From the NCBI RefSeq assembly GCF_900096755.1, contig NZ_LT615227.1:832457-896456 (forward strand): 64,000 nucleotides of DNA, read 5' to 3'. Position 1 is the stretch's first letter. Every line of letters starts with the position of its first letter. This stretch comes from Polynucleobacter necessarius (GTDB lineage: Bacteria; Pseudomonadota; Gammaproteobacteria; Burkholderiales; Burkholderiaceae). Under the pieces are notes generated by a model, which was given only the letters and a program-made list of their open reading frames with translations, made no database searches and was not told where the DNA came from. Shown here piece after piece: positions 1 to 12,193 of the stretch. The position numbers and the translations under genes are program-made.

Positions 1-1
1 T

Positions 2-529
2 GACTATCCATTTACAACGCTTCATCCTAATTTGGGTGTGGTGCGCGTAGGCAATGAGCGCAGCTTTGTAATTGCCGATATCCCTGGCTTGATTGAAGGT
101 GCTGCGGAAGGTGCTGGCTTAGGCCATCGCTTCTTGCGCCATTTACAGCGCACTGGCGTGCTTTTGCATCTGGTAGATATTGCACCATTTGATGAGAATG
201 TGGACCCAGTGGCTGATGCTAATGCGATTGTGAATGAGCTGCGTAAATACGATGAAGCTTTAGTAGAAAAACCACGGTGGTTAGTTTTGAACAAGGTCGA
301 TATGATTCCTGAAGAGGATCGTCAAAAAGCTGTTGCTGACTTTGTGAAAAAATTTAAGTGGAAGGGTCCAGTTTTTGAGATCTCCGCTTTGACGGGCCTG
401 GGTTGCGACAAGCTTTGTTATTCATTGCAGGATTATTTGGATTCTGTGCGTCGTGATCGCGATGATGCTGAGGAACGCGCTCAGGATCCGCGCTATCAAG
501 ACCAGGCTCAAGATAAAACTCCCGATTAA
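2..529 (+). CDS. obgE: GTPase ObgE/CgtA, 3' part
   Basis: Carboxy-terminal 175 residues of the Obg GTPase, which binds the large ribosomal subunit and links ribosome maturation to growth. The 5' end lies outside the window; the frame is open from base 2. Visible are the G3 switch II motif (DIPGLIEGA), the G4 motif NKVD and the G5-like SALTG, followed by a short charged tail rich in Asp, Glu and Gln. The tail is short and carries no extra domain. It is followed 27 bases later by proB, the usual betaproteobacterial order (rplU-rpmA-obgE-proB). Identity is sure; the start is not in view. Confidence 0.95.
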   Translation, partial: DYPFTTLHPNLGVVRVGNERSFVIADIPGLIEGAAEGAGLGHRFLRHLQRTGVLLHLVDIAPFDENVDPVADANAIVNELRKYDEALVEKPRWLVLNKVDMIPEEDRQKAVADFVKKFKWKGPVFEISALTGLGCDKLCYSLQDYLDSVRRDRDDAEERAQDPRYQDQAQDKTPD

Positions 530-556
530 ATTACTTGTTTAATATTTTCTGCTGTT

Positions 557-1345
557 ATGAACGCCAAAAAAACTAAACGGATTGTTGTCAAAGTGGGCTC
601 TAGCCTTGTAACCAATAATGGTGAAGGCTTGGATCATGCTGCGATTGCAATGTGGGCAGCGCAAATGGCAGAGTTATTAAAAGCTGGCCATGAAGTTTTG
701 ATGGTAAGTTCTGGAGCGATTGCTGAAGGCATGCAACGTTTAGGTTGGGCTAAGCGTCCACAAGAGATCCATCAGCTACAGGCTGCAGCTGCAGTAGGGC
801 AAATGGGTTTAGTGCAGGTTTATGAAAGCTGTTTTGCGCGCTTTAATTTGCGTAGCGCACAGATCTTATTGACCAATGCTGACTTGGCAAACGCTGAGCG
901 TAATGCCAATGCGAAGGCTACTCTGGATACCTTATTAAAGCTGGGCGTTGTCCCAATTATTAATGAGAACGATACGGTTGTTACCGACGAAATCAAATTT
1001 GGTGATAACGATAGTCTCGCAGCTCTAGTGAGTAATTTAATTCAGGCGGACTTGTTAATTATTCTGACCGATCAGGGCGGTTTGTTTACGGCTGACCCAC
1101 GTCAAAATCCTGATGCAACACTCTTAACTGAAGCAATTGCAGGTGACCCTGCTTTAGAAAAAATGGCTGGCGGAGCTGCTAGCGAAATGAGTAAGGGCGG
1201 AATGCTGACTAAAGTCTTGGCTGCTAAGGTTGCAGTGAAAACAGGTACAGCGACAGTAATTGCTTCAGGGCGCGAACCCAATGTTCTGACTCGCCTGATG
1301 GCTGGCGAGAAACTTGGCACCTATTTGGCGCCAGCTCAAAATTAA
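557..1345 (+). CDS. proB: glutamate 5-kinase, kinase domain only
   Basis: Catalyses ATP-dependent phosphorylation of L-glutamate, the first step of proline synthesis; the partner enzyme proA is encoded at 42888-44165. The 262-residue product holds a complete amino-acid-kinase fold: the N-terminal VKVGSSLV nucleotide-binding segment, the GAIAEGM loop, INENDTV, the [11 protein letters not shown] motif and a late [10 protein letters not shown] segment. Typical proteobacterial ProB is about 370 residues because a C-terminal PUA domain follows; here the protein stops directly after the kinase domain (ending GTYLAPAQN) and the opposite-strand gene begins 3 bases later, so there is no room for PUA. 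Such short versions exist in other bacteria, so it is probably active. Confidence 0.93.
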   Translation: MNAKKTKRIVVKVGSSLVTNNGEGLDHAAIAMWAAQMAELLKAGHEVLMVSSGAIAEGMQRLGWAKRPQEIHQLQAAAAVGQMGLVQVYESCFARFNLRSAQILLTNADLANAERNANAKATLDTLLKLGVVPIINENDTVVTDEIKFGDNDSLAALVSNLIQADLLIILTDQGGLFTADPRQNPDATLLTEAIAGDPALEKMAGGAASEMSKGGMLTKVLAAKVAVKTGTATVIASGREPNVLTRLMAGEKLGTYLAPAQN

Positions 1346-1348
1346 TTC

Positions 1349-1913
1349 TTAATTCATTTCACCAAAAGAGTTGGTTGGTTTTGTGCCGCCATTAAACTCT
1401 TTTGGATTGAGTGACTGGAGTATCGCTCTGATGCTCTTTTCTTGGTTGTTGAAGTTACAAAAAGCCCCTTGCGCTAAAGCTGCTTGATAGCGATTCGCTA
1501 TATCGCTTTGGATTGCTCGCCAGCTAGATAGTGGGTTTTCTTTCCAGGAATTATTTTCAAGGGTTCCATAAAGGCGCCATTGGAAAGAGTCACAACAAAT
1601 ACCTTCGTATTGAGTTTGTTGGCCTCCGCTGGGGTTGGTAATGACCACGATATAGCGTGTAACACTATCTGCTCCAATCTGAATTGAATTCGTATCTACG
1701 GCAAACTTAAAAATAGTGCGCTGAGAAACATAGAAGGGAACAAGCGATGCCTGTGGGTGGATTTAAGGGCATTGTGGTTACACCCTCTTTAAACACCATG
1801 GGTGCGAATGGGTCAAGGCCACTTTGTAATGGGTCTCCGGCACAGCCATACAGGGCGCCAATAAGACTGAGGCAGCTTGCATAGAGGCTAACTTTTCGCA
1901 AAGCATTATTCAT
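1349..1913 (-). pseudogene. CNP1-like family lipoprotein, frameshifted
   Basis: Two adjacent minus-strand frames together encode one protein of the CNP1-like family (unknown function, common in Betaproteobacteria). The N-terminal part starts at the ATG at 1913-1911 and has a lipoprotein-type signal with Cys24 in ALYGC. It runs to PLNPPTG, where the frame is lost near 1748. The other frame continues SLVPFYVSQRT, then VVITNPSGG and a Cys-Cys pair (GICCDS), to the stop at 1349. The shift equals one inserted or two missing bases and is not in a long homopolymer. The start codon lies five bases from the stop codon of rppH, so the two were co-transcribed. Either a pseudogene or a sequence error. 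Confidence 0.75.
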
Positions 1914-2508
1914 TTTCTTTATCCGATTTTTCAGAAGATTTATGGGTATCTTCATTGCCAGCATAAAAAGACTGGAATAGATCAAGTGGCGAGCCCCATG
2001 CCAGTTGTTGCATGCGTATGCCGCGAGTGAGGTAGCGTGCTAGCTCAGATAGAGCCAATTGATAGACCTCACGTTTAAATCCGATTACGGCATCCAACTG
2101 AATCCAGAATGGAACCCAGCGCCAAGCATCAAACTCAGGGTGCTCAGAGGCGCGCAGTTGAATATCACTATCCAGACCCACTAGGCGTAATAAAAACCAA
2201 ATTTGTTTTTGTCCTCGATAAGCTGCACGATGGACGCGGGTGGAGTTTTGACGGCGCAGGTATTCCTCAGGGACGTCGTAGCGAAGCCAATCCCTGGTGC
2301 GTCCAATAATCTGGACATGCTCCGGCAGTAAGCCAACCTCCTCTTGCAATTCGCGGTACATAGCCTGTTCAGGGCTTTCACCATGCTGAATCCCACCCTG
2401 TGGGAACTGCCACGAATGCTGCCCGACGCGTTTTCCCCAGAAAACCTCGTTACGGCTGTTGAGGAGGACAATGCCGACATTGGGGCGATACCCTTCACGG
2501 TCAAGCAT
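1906..2508 (-). CDS. rppH: RNA pyrophosphohydrolase (Nudix)
   Basis: Removes pyrophosphate from the 5' triphosphate end of mRNA, which opens transcripts to decay. The 200-residue protein begins [17 protein letters not shown], typical for RppH, and contains the Nudix box [23 protein letters not shown] at about residues 38-60 with the catalytic REXXEE glutamates. It is somewhat longer than the E. coli enzyme (176 residues) because of a polar Lys/Asp/Glu-rich tail. It is divergent from proS, with 48 bases between start codons, and is followed immediately by the CNP1-like gene, the standard Burkholderiales order. Confidence 0.95.
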   Translation of the reverse strand: MLDREGYRPNVGIVLLNSRNEVFWGKRVGQHSWQFPQGGIQHGESPEQAMYRELQEEVGLLPEHVQIIGRTRDWLRYDVPEEYLRRQNSTRVHRAAYRGQKQIWFLLRLVGLDSDIQLRASEHPEFDAWRWVPFWIQLDAVIGFKREVYQLALSELARYLTRGIRMQQLAWGSPLDLFQSFYAGNEDTHKSSEKSDKENE

Positions 2509-2556
2509 GATCGTGCCTCAAATCCTTTAAAATCAATGATTTGATTATATCCATAC

Positions 2557-4299
2557 ATGAAAGCATCACAATCATTTCTCGCCACGCTAAAAGAAGCCCC
2601 CTCCGACGCTGAGGTGGTTTCGCACAAACTCATGGTGCGCGCTGGTTTAATTCGCAAGCTCAGCGCTGGCGTTTATAACTATTTGCCCCTGGGTTTGAAA
2701 GTCATTCGCAAGGTGGAAAACATCATCCGCGAAGAAATGAATTGTGCTGGTGCTATTGAATTGCTAATGCCGATGATTCAGCCTGCTGAATTGTGGCAAG
2801 AAACTGGCCGTTGGGAAAAGATGGGTCCTGAGCTGCTGCGTATCAAAGATCGCCATGATCGCGATTTTTTGATTCAGCCTACTTCTGAAGAAGTCGTAAC
2901 AGATTTAGCTCGCAATGAGATTAAGAGTTACAAACAGTTGCCAGTCAACTTTTATCAAATTCAAACGAAGTTCCGTGATGAGCGTCGTCCTCGTTTTGGC
3001 ATCATGCGTGGTCGTGAGTTCAGCATGAAAGATGCTTATTCATTTGATCGTGATGCTGAGGGTCTGAAGAAGTCCTATCAAATTATGTTTGACGCTTACA
3101 CACGCATCTTTAAGCGTATGGGACTTCAGTTCCGCGCTGTGACTGCGGACAACGGCGCTATTGGCGGTTCCGGTAGTCAGGAGTTTCATGTAATTGCGGA
3201 TACCGGCGAAGATGCCATTGTGTATTGCCCAAGCTCAGATTACGCGGCTAACCTAGAAGCCGCAGAATCATTGGCCTTGATCGATACTCGTGCTGCAGCA
3301 TCCGCTGCAATGACCAAGGTGCCAACCCCAGAAAAAACCAACTGCGCGGATGTTGCTAAGTTTTTAAATATCCCGCTTGAATCCACTGTTAAGTCTTTAT
3401 TGTTTGCGGCTGATCAAGAAGATGGACCAGCCAAACTTTTTATGTTGTTGGTACGTGGCGATCACGAATTGAACGAAGTTAAGGCTAGCAAAATCCCGGG
3501 CATGGCCGAATCTCGTTTTGCTACTGAAACAGAAATCAAGCAAGCCTGTAATGCACCTGCGGGTTACCTAGGTCCTGTTGGTATTGGCGCCGATGTAACT
3601 GTGGTTGCTGATCGTACTGTTGCCAATATGGCAGATCTTGTTTGTGGTGCAAACGATGCTGGTCATCACTTAACTGGTGTGAACTGGGGCCGTGATTTAC
3701 CTGAGCCATTGGTTTTGGATATTCGCAATGCGGTAATTGGCGACCCTTCACCGGATGGTAAAGGGGTGGTTGATATTTGCCGCGGTATTGAAGTTGGTCA
3801 CGTATTTCAATTGGGCACACGCTATTCAGAGGCGATGGGCTGTACTTATCTGGATCAGCAAGGCAAAGCACAACCGATGGTGATGGGTTGCTACGGTATC
3901 GGTGTTACGCGTTTGCTGGGCGCTGCAATCGAGCAGGGCCATGATGAGAAAGGCATTATTTGGCCTATCTCCATGGCGCCGTTTGAGGTGGTGATTTGTC
4001 CTATGGGGTATGAAAAGTCAGAAGCAGTTAAGGCTGCATGCGATCAGTTGCATGACGAGCTCAAAGCTGCTGGCATCGATGTGATTTTGGATGATCGCAA
4101 TGAGCGTCCGGGAGCTATGTTTGCTGACTGGGAACTCATTGGTGCGCCATTCCGCGTAGTGATTGGTGATCGCGGGTTAGCAGATTCGCAGGTGGAGTTT
4201 AAGGGCCGCACTGATGCCGAGTCTCAGAACATTCTGCTTAGTGATATCAAAGCAAAAGTGATTGCCGCAGTTCAAGCAGCCAAGCAATTAGGCGGTTAA
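2557..4299 (+). CDS. proS: prolyl-tRNA synthetase
   Basis: Charges tRNA-Pro with proline. At 580 residues it is the bacterial type with an editing (INS/YbaK-like) domain inserted between class II motifs 2 and 3. Motif 2 is visible around [25 protein letters not shown] (near residue 140-165), the insertion domain occupies roughly residues 225-385, and the motif 3 region reads [18 protein letters not shown]. The C-terminal anticodon-binding domain follows ([31 protein letters not shown]). The stop codon abuts the stop codon of the convergent ffh gene. Confidence 0.98.
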   Translation: MKASQSFLATLKEAPSDAEVVSHKLMVRAGLIRKLSAGVYNYLPLGLKVIRKVENIIREEMNCAGAIELLMPMIQPAELWQETGRWEKMGPELLRIKDRHDRDFLIQPTSEEVVTDLARNEIKSYKQLPVNFYQIQTKFRDERRPRFGIMRGREFSMKDAYSFDRDAEGLKKSYQIMFDAYTRIFKRMGLQFRAVTADNGAIGGSGSQEFHVIADTGEDAIVYCPSSDYAANLEAAESLALIDTRAAASAAMTKVPTPEKTNCADVAKFLNIPLESTVKSLLFAADQEDGPAKLFMLLVRGDHELNEVKASKIPGMAESRFATETEIKQACNAPAGYLGPVGIGADVTVVADRTVANMADLVCGANDAGHHLTGVNWGRDLPEPLVLDIRNAVIGDPSPDGKGVVDICRGIEVGHVFQLGTRYSEAMGCTYLDQQGKAQPMVMGCYGIGVTRLLGAAIEQGHDEKGIIWPISMAPFEVVICPMGYEKSEAVKAACDQLHDELKAAGIDVILDDRNERPGAMFADWELIGAPFRVVIGDRGLADSQVEFKGRTDAESQNILLSDIKAKVIAAVQAAKQLGG

Positions 4300-5682
4300 T
4301 TATTTTTTAAAGAGTCCGCCAATACCCTTGGCGGCTCCTTTGGCAGCCATGGTGGCCATCGTGCGCGCCATTTTCCCACCCTTGAATTGCTTCATCATGG
4401 TTTGCATTTGCTCAAATTGAGCAAGTAGGTGATTGACTTCCTGTACTTCCACGCCAGCGCCAGCAGCAATTCGACGTTTGCGACTAGCCTTCAGCAATTC
4501 AGGTTTGGTGCGCTCGCGAGGCGTCATGCTGTCAATAATTCCGCGCATACGTGTCGTTTGCTTATCTGCATTGCTGAGATTGGTTTTCGATGCTGCTTGA
4601 GCTACTTGACTTGGCAGCTTATCCATCAAGCTGGCCATTCCACCCATCTTCTGCATCTGCATAAGTTGATCGCGAAAATCTTCAAGATCAAATCCACCTT
4701 TAGAAATCTTGTTAGCTAATTTTTCTGCTTTGGCAACATCCACATGTTGCTGGGCTTGTTCAACCAGAGCAAGAATATCGCCCATACCCAGGATGCGATT
4801 GGCCATACGCTCAGCATCAAATGCTTCCAGGCCATCCATCTTTTCGGCCACGCCGATAAATTTGAGTGGTACACCGGTAACTTGGCGAACTGATAATGCA
4901 GCGCCACCACGCGAGTCGCCATCTAACTTGGTGAGAATCACGCCGGTTAATGGCAGCGCTTCGTGGAAGGCCTTAGCGGTATTAACTGCATCTTGGCCAA
5001 GCATGGCGTCGACCACGAATAAGGTTTCAATTGGGTTTAGGCTTGCATGCAAAGTTTTAATTTCTTGCATGAGCGCTTCATCAATGCCTAAACGACCTGC
5101 CGTATCGACTAGAACAACATCAAAGTAGTGGCGACGCGCCCAGTCGAGTGCCGCAGGCGCAATGTCATTCGGCTTTTGATTAATGTTGCTTGGGAAAAAT
5201 TCAGCGCCAACTTGTTTCGTGACGGTTTCTAATTGCTCGATAGCGGCAGGACGATATACGTCACAAGAAACAGTCAGTACTTTCTTTTTCTTTTTTTCTT
5301 GCAGCCACTTGGCAAGCTTGCCTACAGAGGTAGTTTTACCGGCGCCTTGCAAGCCAGCCATCAAGATAACCGCAGGTGGTTGGGTGGCTAAATTGAGCTC
5401 GCCGCTTTGATTGGTATCGCCCGTCATTACTTGGGCAAGTTCTCGTTGCACCACGCCAACTAGTGCCTGACCAGGGCTGAGGCTGCCAACAACCTCTTCT
5501 CCAAGTGCCTTAAATTTAATTTGTTCGAGTAAAGACTTCACAACCGGAAGCGCTACGTCAGCTTCTAGTAGGGCCAAACGGATCTCCCGCAACATTTCTG
5601 CGGTATTGGCTTCAGTGAGGCGGGCTTGGCCCCGCATTGTTTTAACAACGCGAGATAGACGGTCGGTGAGGTTTTCTAGCAT
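4300..5682 (-). CDS. ffh: signal recognition particle protein Ffh
   Basis: GTPase subunit of the signal recognition particle; together with 4.5S RNA it targets membrane proteins co-translationally to FtsY. The 460 residues show the N domain (MLENLTDRLSRVVKTMRGQ), the G domain with the P-loop GLQGAGKTTSVGKLA, DTAGRLGIDEALM, and TKLDGDSRGGAALS, and the Met-rich M domain near the C terminus (QLMQMQKMGGMASLMDKLP, then QTMMKQFKGGKMARTM) ending GLFKK. It is divergent from the CcsA-like gene at 5703, with only 20 bases between start codons, as in related genomes. Confidence 0.98.
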   Translation of the reverse strand: MLENLTDRLSRVVKTMRGQARLTEANTAEMLREIRLALLEADVALPVVKSLLEQIKFKALGEEVVGSLSPGQALVGVVQRELAQVMTGDTNQSGELNLATQPPAVILMAGLQGAGKTTSVGKLAKWLQEKKKKKVLTVSCDVYRPAAIEQLETVTKQVGAEFFPSNINQKPNDIAPAALDWARRHYFDVVLVDTAGRLGIDEALMQEIKTLHASLNPIETLFVVDAMLGQDAVNTAKAFHEALPLTGVILTKLDGDSRGGAALSVRQVTGVPLKFIGVAEKMDGLEAFDAERMANRILGMGDILALVEQAQQHVDVAKAEKLANKISKGGFDLEDFRDQLMQMQKMGGMASLMDKLPSQVAQAASKTNLSNADKQTTRMRGIIDSMTPRERTKPELLKASRKRRIAAGAGVEVQEVNHLLAQFEQMQTMMKQFKGGKMARTMATMAAKGAAKGIGGLFKK

Positions 5683-5702
5683 TTATCGATTAGACTTTCC
5701 AG

Positions 5703-6551
5703 ATGGATATTTTAGGTTACTCAAGTTATGGATGGCTTCCATCGGCACTTTATTTAGCTCTTTTGCTCATTTTGAGCCTGAGACCCAAAGAGGGCTTGGA
5801 GTCTTCGCTCTCTACTACCTTGATTCAAGGGGCTATTTTTGGGATTTTGGTCGTCCACGGAATTCAATTGCATGACTCTGTTTTTACGCCTGAGGGCTTT
5901 GTTTTTGGCTTTGCTCAGGATTTGTCCTTGATTGCTTGGGTTGGTTTAGCTTTTTATTGGTTTCAGTCGTGGTTTTTACCCATCTCAAGCCTGCGCTGGA
6001 TGGCCTTGGTATTCGCTTTAATCTGCTCCTTATTGCCATGTCTTTTCCCTGGAACATTGCTTTCACCTAAGGCAGTTTCGGATCCCTGGTTTAAGGGGCA
6101 CTTTGTTGTTGCAACAGTTTCAGTGGGGCTACTCAGTTTGGCGGCAATGCACGCCATGTTGATGAGTATTCAAGATCGAGCCCTGCATCGTCGCTTGGCC
6201 ATCGTGCCCAATAGTCGAGCCACACATTGGTTGGAGGATTTGCCTCCACTAATGACAATGGAAAGCTTGTTATTTAACTTGCTGTACGTTGGATTTGCGC
6301 TGCTCAGCCTGACAGTTTTTTCTGGCCTGTTGTTTTCGCAAACGCTCTTTGGTAAACCGCTAGTGTTTGACCACAAGACTATTTTTGCTTTGGTCTCTTG
6401 GTTTTTATTCGTCGGCCTACTGATAGCGCGCTGGAGAGTTGGTCTGCGTGGCAGAACGGCAATACGTTGGGTATTAAGCGCATACACAGCGCTTTTGCTA
6501 GCGTATGTTGGTAGCCGCTTTGTGGTGGAAGTAATTCTTCAGCGGACATAA
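5703..6551 (+). CDS. CcsA/YpjD-like cytochrome c assembly family membrane protein
   Basis: An integral membrane protein of 282 residues with about eight hydrophobic segments. It resembles the cytochrome c assembly family (CcsA/CcmC-like, E. coli YpjD-type): the central GHFVVATVSVGLLSLAAMHAML segment carries conserved histidines, and the late WRGR-like region (VGLRGRTAIRWVLSAYTALLLAYVGSRFVVEVIL) is typical of the betaproteobacterial version beside ffh. Its role in heme handling or c-type cytochrome maturation is inferred from the family only. Three bases separate it from the next gene, so the two are likely co-transcribed. Confidence 0.85.
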   Translation: MDILGYSSYGWLPSALYLALLLILSLRPKEGLESSLSTTLIQGAIFGILVVHGIQLHDSVFTPEGFVFGFAQDLSLIAWVGLAFYWFQSWFLPISSLRWMALVFALICSLLPCLFPGTLLSPKAVSDPWFKGHFVVATVSVGLLSLAAMHAMLMSIQDRALHRRLAIVPNSRATHWLEDLPPLMTMESLLFNLLYVGFALLSLTVFSGLLFSQTLFGKPLVFDHKTIFALVSWFLFVGLLIARWRVGLRGRTAIRWVLSAYTALLLAYVGSRFVVEVILQRT

Positions 6552-6554
6552 TTC

Positions 6555-7373
6555 TTGATTAAGTGGCTTCTTTTAATTGCAGGCGCAGGCCTTTTTTACC
6601 TTTGGATTAAAGGAAAAAAACAGGCAAACTTCGATCAGCAAAATACCTCTAAAGCGAATTCCGATAAGACTCGTAAGGCCATTGAACCTGAGGTGATGGT
6701 CCAATGCCAATGCTGCAAAGTGCATTTGCCTAAAACCGATGCCATTACTCATGACGATCGGTTTTATTGTTCTCGAGAACATATCAATGCGTTAGATGGG
6801 GAAGGTTGGATTGGATTTGCCAAATGGCGAGTTTCACCGAATCAAGATGTCAGACCAGAAAATCTTCAGCCAGACTTAGTGGTGATTCATCACATTAGTC
6901 TTCCGCCTAGCGAATTTAGAAATCAAAGTTCCAGTCAATATATCGTTGATTTTTTCCAAAATAAGCTCGACCCCAATGGGCATCCTTATTTTGCAGAAAT
7001 TGCCGATCAAAAAGTATCAAGTCATTTTTTAATTACACGCTCGGGCGAGTTGGTGCAATTTGTAGCCACTCAAAATAAGGCTTGGCATGCTGGCATTTCT
7101 TCATTTTTGGGGAGAGAGAAGTGCAATGACTTCTCAATTGGTGTTGAGTTAGAGGGTGATGGCGATACTCCATTTGAGGAAGCTCAGTATCAAACTCTTA
7201 CCAAGTTGGTTGAAAAATTGGTCGAGGCCTATCCAAATGTGCAGTTTTCTGGACATAGTGATATTGCCCCCGGTCGGAAAACGGATCCTGGAATTTATTT
7301 TGACTGGAAAAAGTTCCAAAAAGAGACAGCAGTCGCTCCTGAAAAATTACCCTTCGGACTCATTTCTAGATAA
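6555..7373 (+). CDS. PP0621-type anchor fused to AmpD-like N-acetylmuramyl-L-alanine amidase
   Basis: 272 residues in two parts. Residues 1-80: one membrane segment (about 3-18), a polar linker and a Cys/His cluster (C51, C53, C54, H57, C72, H76) matching the small PP0621-family proteins that are usually a separate gene just before ampD. Residues 84-272: an AmpD-type amidase that cleaves 1,6-anhydro-muropeptides during wall recycling. It has the expected zinc ligands in IHHISLPP (H112), SGHSDIAPG (H234) and KTDPG (D244), plus the catalytic glutamate in IGVELEG (E198). The start is a TTG at 6555; no better start is visible. AmpD is normally cytoplasmic; here the membrane segment would tether it, with sidedness uncertain. 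Confidence 0.85.
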   Translation: MIKWLLLIAGAGLFYLWIKGKKQANFDQQNTSKANSDKTRKAIEPEVMVQCQCCKVHLPKTDAITHDDRFYCSREHINALDGEGWIGFAKWRVSPNQDVRPENLQPDLVVIHHISLPPSEFRNQSSSQYIVDFFQNKLDPNGHPYFAEIADQKVSSHFLITRSGELVQFVATQNKAWHAGISSFLGREKCNDFSIGVELEGDGDTPFEEAQYQTLTKLVEKLVEAYPNVQFSGHSDIAPGRKTDPGIYFDWKKFQKETAVAPEKLPFGLISR

Positions 7374-7508
7374 TCTATTTTTTGTCTGTGATCGTACGCT
7401 TACTTTTACAGCCTTTGCCTAAAAAGGGCTAAAAATTCCGCACCAAAATAACCCCTAAATTGGTGGAAAACTTAGTAAAAATACTTATAAATATTTGTCA
7501 GAAACACC

Positions 7509-7537
7509 TTACCAAATAAGCAATATTTCCCTATACT
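7509..7537 (+). promoter_or_regulatory. predicted sigma70 promoter of nrdAB
   Basis: The -35 hexamer TTACCA (7509-7514) and -10 hexamer TATACT (7532-7537) are separated by 17 bases, an ideal spacing. The -10 element lies inside the first NrdR-like box, so repressor binding there would block RNA polymerase. Predicted by eye; no transcript evidence. Confidence 0.5.
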
Positions 7538-7543
7538 TAGTGC
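7528..7543 (+). promoter_or_regulatory. NrdR box 1 (overlaps -10)
   Basis: TCCCTATACTTAGTGC matches the recalled NrdR consensus ACACWATATATWGTGT at 11 of 16 positions. Its centre lies exactly 31 bases upstream of box 2, the three-turn spacing expected for paired NrdR boxes, and it overlaps the predicted -10 element. Confidence 0.5.
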
Positions 7544-7558
7544 TTAACGCGCTTCAGA

Positions 7559-7574
7559 ACACTAGATGTAGTGT
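7559..7574 (+). promoter_or_regulatory. NrdR box 2 (best match)
   Basis: ACACTAGATGTAGTGT matches the NrdR consensus ACACWATATATWGTGT at 14 of 16 positions and is a near-perfect inverted repeat. NrdR is the ATP/dATP-sensing repressor of ribonucleotide reductase genes. The site lies just downstream of the predicted transcript start of nrdAB. Confidence 0.7.
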
Positions 7575-7621
7575 TTGATTTCCGCAATATCCCATTGTTT
7601 TTTAACGATATTTTGTCCAAA

Positions 7622-7637
7622 TAACTATATATAGACG
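7622..7637 (+). promoter_or_regulatory. possible third NrdR box next to the ribosome-binding site
   Basis: TAACTATATATAGACG contains a perfect central core (ACTATATATAG) and matches the NrdR consensus at 11 of 16 positions. Its centre is 63 bases from box 2, about twice the 31-32 base spacing, so it is on the same face of the helix. It ends just before the ribosome-binding site of nrdA. Confidence 0.4.
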
Positions 7638-7647
7638 CAGGAGCAAC

Positions 7648-10624
<2,977 letters not shown>

Positions 10625-10632
<8 letters not shown>

Positions 10633-10649
10633 GCCATTCGCTTATTGGC
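10625..10649 (+). other. perfect hairpin spanning the nrdA stop codon
   Basis: GCCAATAAGC (10625-10634), a five-base loop CATTC, and GCTTATTGGC (10640-10649) form a perfect ten-base-pair stem. It includes the nrdA stop codon TAA (10630-10632). There is no following T run, so it is not a terminator; an intercistronic structure affecting RNA stability or the nrdA:nrdB ratio is possible. Confidence 0.6.
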
Positions 10650-10676
10650 CATAAATAGAATAATTAGGAGAGAGTT

Positions 10677-11861
10677 ATGTTGAATTGGGAAGAGGAAGTT
10701 GCTCCAGCACTAGCGAAAGCTGGTCTTGCACCGCAGCCGGTTGCAGTGGAGCCACAACGTCCACAGCCAGATCAAGTGGCAATCGCGCCACAAACCGCAG
10801 CACCTACACCAGTAGCGGCTGCCAATTTATCCGGCGGCGCATCTTTGCGTGTAAATGCTGCTGATAAGCGCGTGATTAATGCCAAGACTGACGTAAATCA
10901 GCTAGTGCCATTCAAATACAAGTGGGCTTGGGAGAAGTATTTGGCTGGTTGTGCAAATCACTGGATGCCACAAGAGATCAATATGAACCGCGATATCGCG
11001 CTTTGGAAAGATCCAAATGGCCTAACAGAAGACGAGCGTCGCATTATTAAGCGCAATCTCGGTTTCTTCACAACAGCCGATTCTTTGGCTGCAAACAACA
11101 TTGTTTTGGGTACTTATCGCCACATTACCGCTCCAGAATGCCGCCAATACCTATTACGTCAGGCTTTTGAGGAGGCTATTCATACTCACGCGTACCAATA
11201 TATTGTGGAATCTTTGGGCTTAGATCAGTCCGAAATCTTCAATGCGTACAACGAGATTGAGTCAATTCGCGCTAAAGATGAGTTCTTGATTCCATACATT
11301 GATGTACTAACCAACCCAAATTTCAAGACTGGCACCTTAGAAGCTGACCAAACATTGCTCCGTTCGCTGATTGTTTTTGCTTGCGTAATGGAAGGTTTGT
11401 TCTTTTATGTTGGTTTTACGCAAATACTTGCAATGGGTCGTCAAAACAAAATGACGGGTGCTGCCGAGCAGTATCAATACATCCTTCGCGACGAGTCTAT
11501 GCACTGCAATTTCGGCATCGATTTAATTAACCAAATCAAGCTGGAGAACCCGCAGTTATGGACTTCCGCGTTCAAAGACGAGATCAAATCCATCTTCGAA
11601 AAAGCGGTCGAATTAGAGTACCGTTATGCCGAAGATACGATGCCTCGTGGAGTGCTCGGATTGAACGCTCCGATGTTCAAAGGGTACCTAAGATACATCT
11701 GTAATCGTAGATGTTTGCAAATAGGACTTGACGCGATGTTCCCAAATGAAGAGAATCCATTTCCATGGATGTCAGAAATGATTGATCTGAAAAAAGAACG
11801 AAACTTTTTTGAGACACGCGTTATTGAGTATCAAACCGGTGGTGCGCTGAGTTGGGAGTAG
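10677..11861 (+). CDS. nrdB: ribonucleoside-diphosphate reductase class Ia, beta subunit
   Basis: Holds the di-iron centre and tyrosyl radical that start catalysis in NrdA. The 394 residues begin with an Ala/Pro/Gln-rich extension of about 60 residues, then the R2 fold. The motif [12 protein letters not shown] supplies the iron ligands Glu and His and the radical tyrosine at the expected +7 spacing; [12 protein letters not shown] and [10 protein letters not shown] supply the second set of ligands. Because the tyrosine is present, this is a class Ia rather than Ic protein. It starts with ATG behind AGGAGAGAG. The transcript probably ends at the hairpin near 12005-12039. Confidence 0.97.
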   Translation: MLNWEEEVAPALAKAGLAPQPVAVEPQRPQPDQVAIAPQTAAPTPVAAANLSGGASLRVNAADKRVINAKTDVNQLVPFKYKWAWEKYLAGCANHWMPQEINMNRDIALWKDPNGLTEDERRIIKRNLGFFTTADSLAANNIVLGTYRHITAPECRQYLLRQAFEEAIHTHAYQYIVESLGLDQSEIFNAYNEIESIRAKDEFLIPYIDVLTNPNFKTGTLEADQTLLRSLIVFACVMEGLFFYVGFTQILAMGRQNKMTGAAEQYQYILRDESMHCNFGIDLINQIKLENPQLWTSAFKDEIKSIFEKAVELEYRYAEDTMPRGVLGLNAPMFKGYLRYICNRRCLQIGLDAMFPNEENPFPWMSEMIDLKKERNFFETRVIEYQTGGALSWE

Positions 11862-12193
11862 TAAAGCAGTAATACAGCGTGCAACTGGCTAAATAGGAGA
11901 TTAGACGGTTGGATAGTTTAAGAAGTCAGCAAAACAAGACTCAAATCCGAAAACCCTTGCTCAAGGGTGCCTGGGCTATTCCCTCTATTTTTTCCAGCAC
12001 ATTTAAGAAGTCGTTGTCCTTCGGGGCCACGACTTTTTTTCCAAGATTCATTAGCGTGCAGCACTTAGTATCAAGCCGCGCGCCGATGAATGGCTCGCTC
12101 GTCAGATCCAATTGGTTGCAAAACCAGGCGGAAATGAGTGGTCGGGTCTTCTTAATGTAGTTTGTACTAATCCTCACGTGAAGGAGCATTACT
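11862..12193 (+). other. intergenic region with two hairpins, no convincing gene
   Basis: This 332-base gap between nrdB and the H1-like gene contains short open frames on both strands (83 and 88 codons) that I do not recognise and that lack convincing starts. It holds a short inverted repeat ACCCTTGCTCAAGGGT (11953-11968), a terminator-like hairpin at 12005-12039, and the ribosome-binding site AAGGAG at 12181-12186 for the next gene. A small RNA ending at the terminator is possible but unsupported. Confidence 0.5.
12005..12039 (+). terminator. predicted Rho-independent terminator after nrdAB
   Basis: AAGTCGTTGTCC, a short TTC loop and GGGGCCACGACTT form an imperfect stem (outer seven pairs perfect), and the run of T continues to 12039. 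It lies about 145 bases after the nrdB stop. Confidence 0.6.

Larger units (their letters stand above)
7374..7647 (+). promoter_or_regulatory. nrdAB upstream regulatory region
   Basis: This 274-base AT-rich gap separates the amidase gene from nrdA and contains no credible gene. It carries a sigma70-like promoter and three sites resembling NrdR boxes, each listed separately, and a good ribosome-binding site (GCAGGAG, ending four bases before the ATG at 7648). The likely transcript start is near 7544, giving a leader of about 100 bases. Confidence 0.6.

Noticed and set aside
4429-5410. Several plus-strand ORFs inside ffh
   Set aside because: They are shadows opposite a clear gene and have low-complexity or implausible translations.
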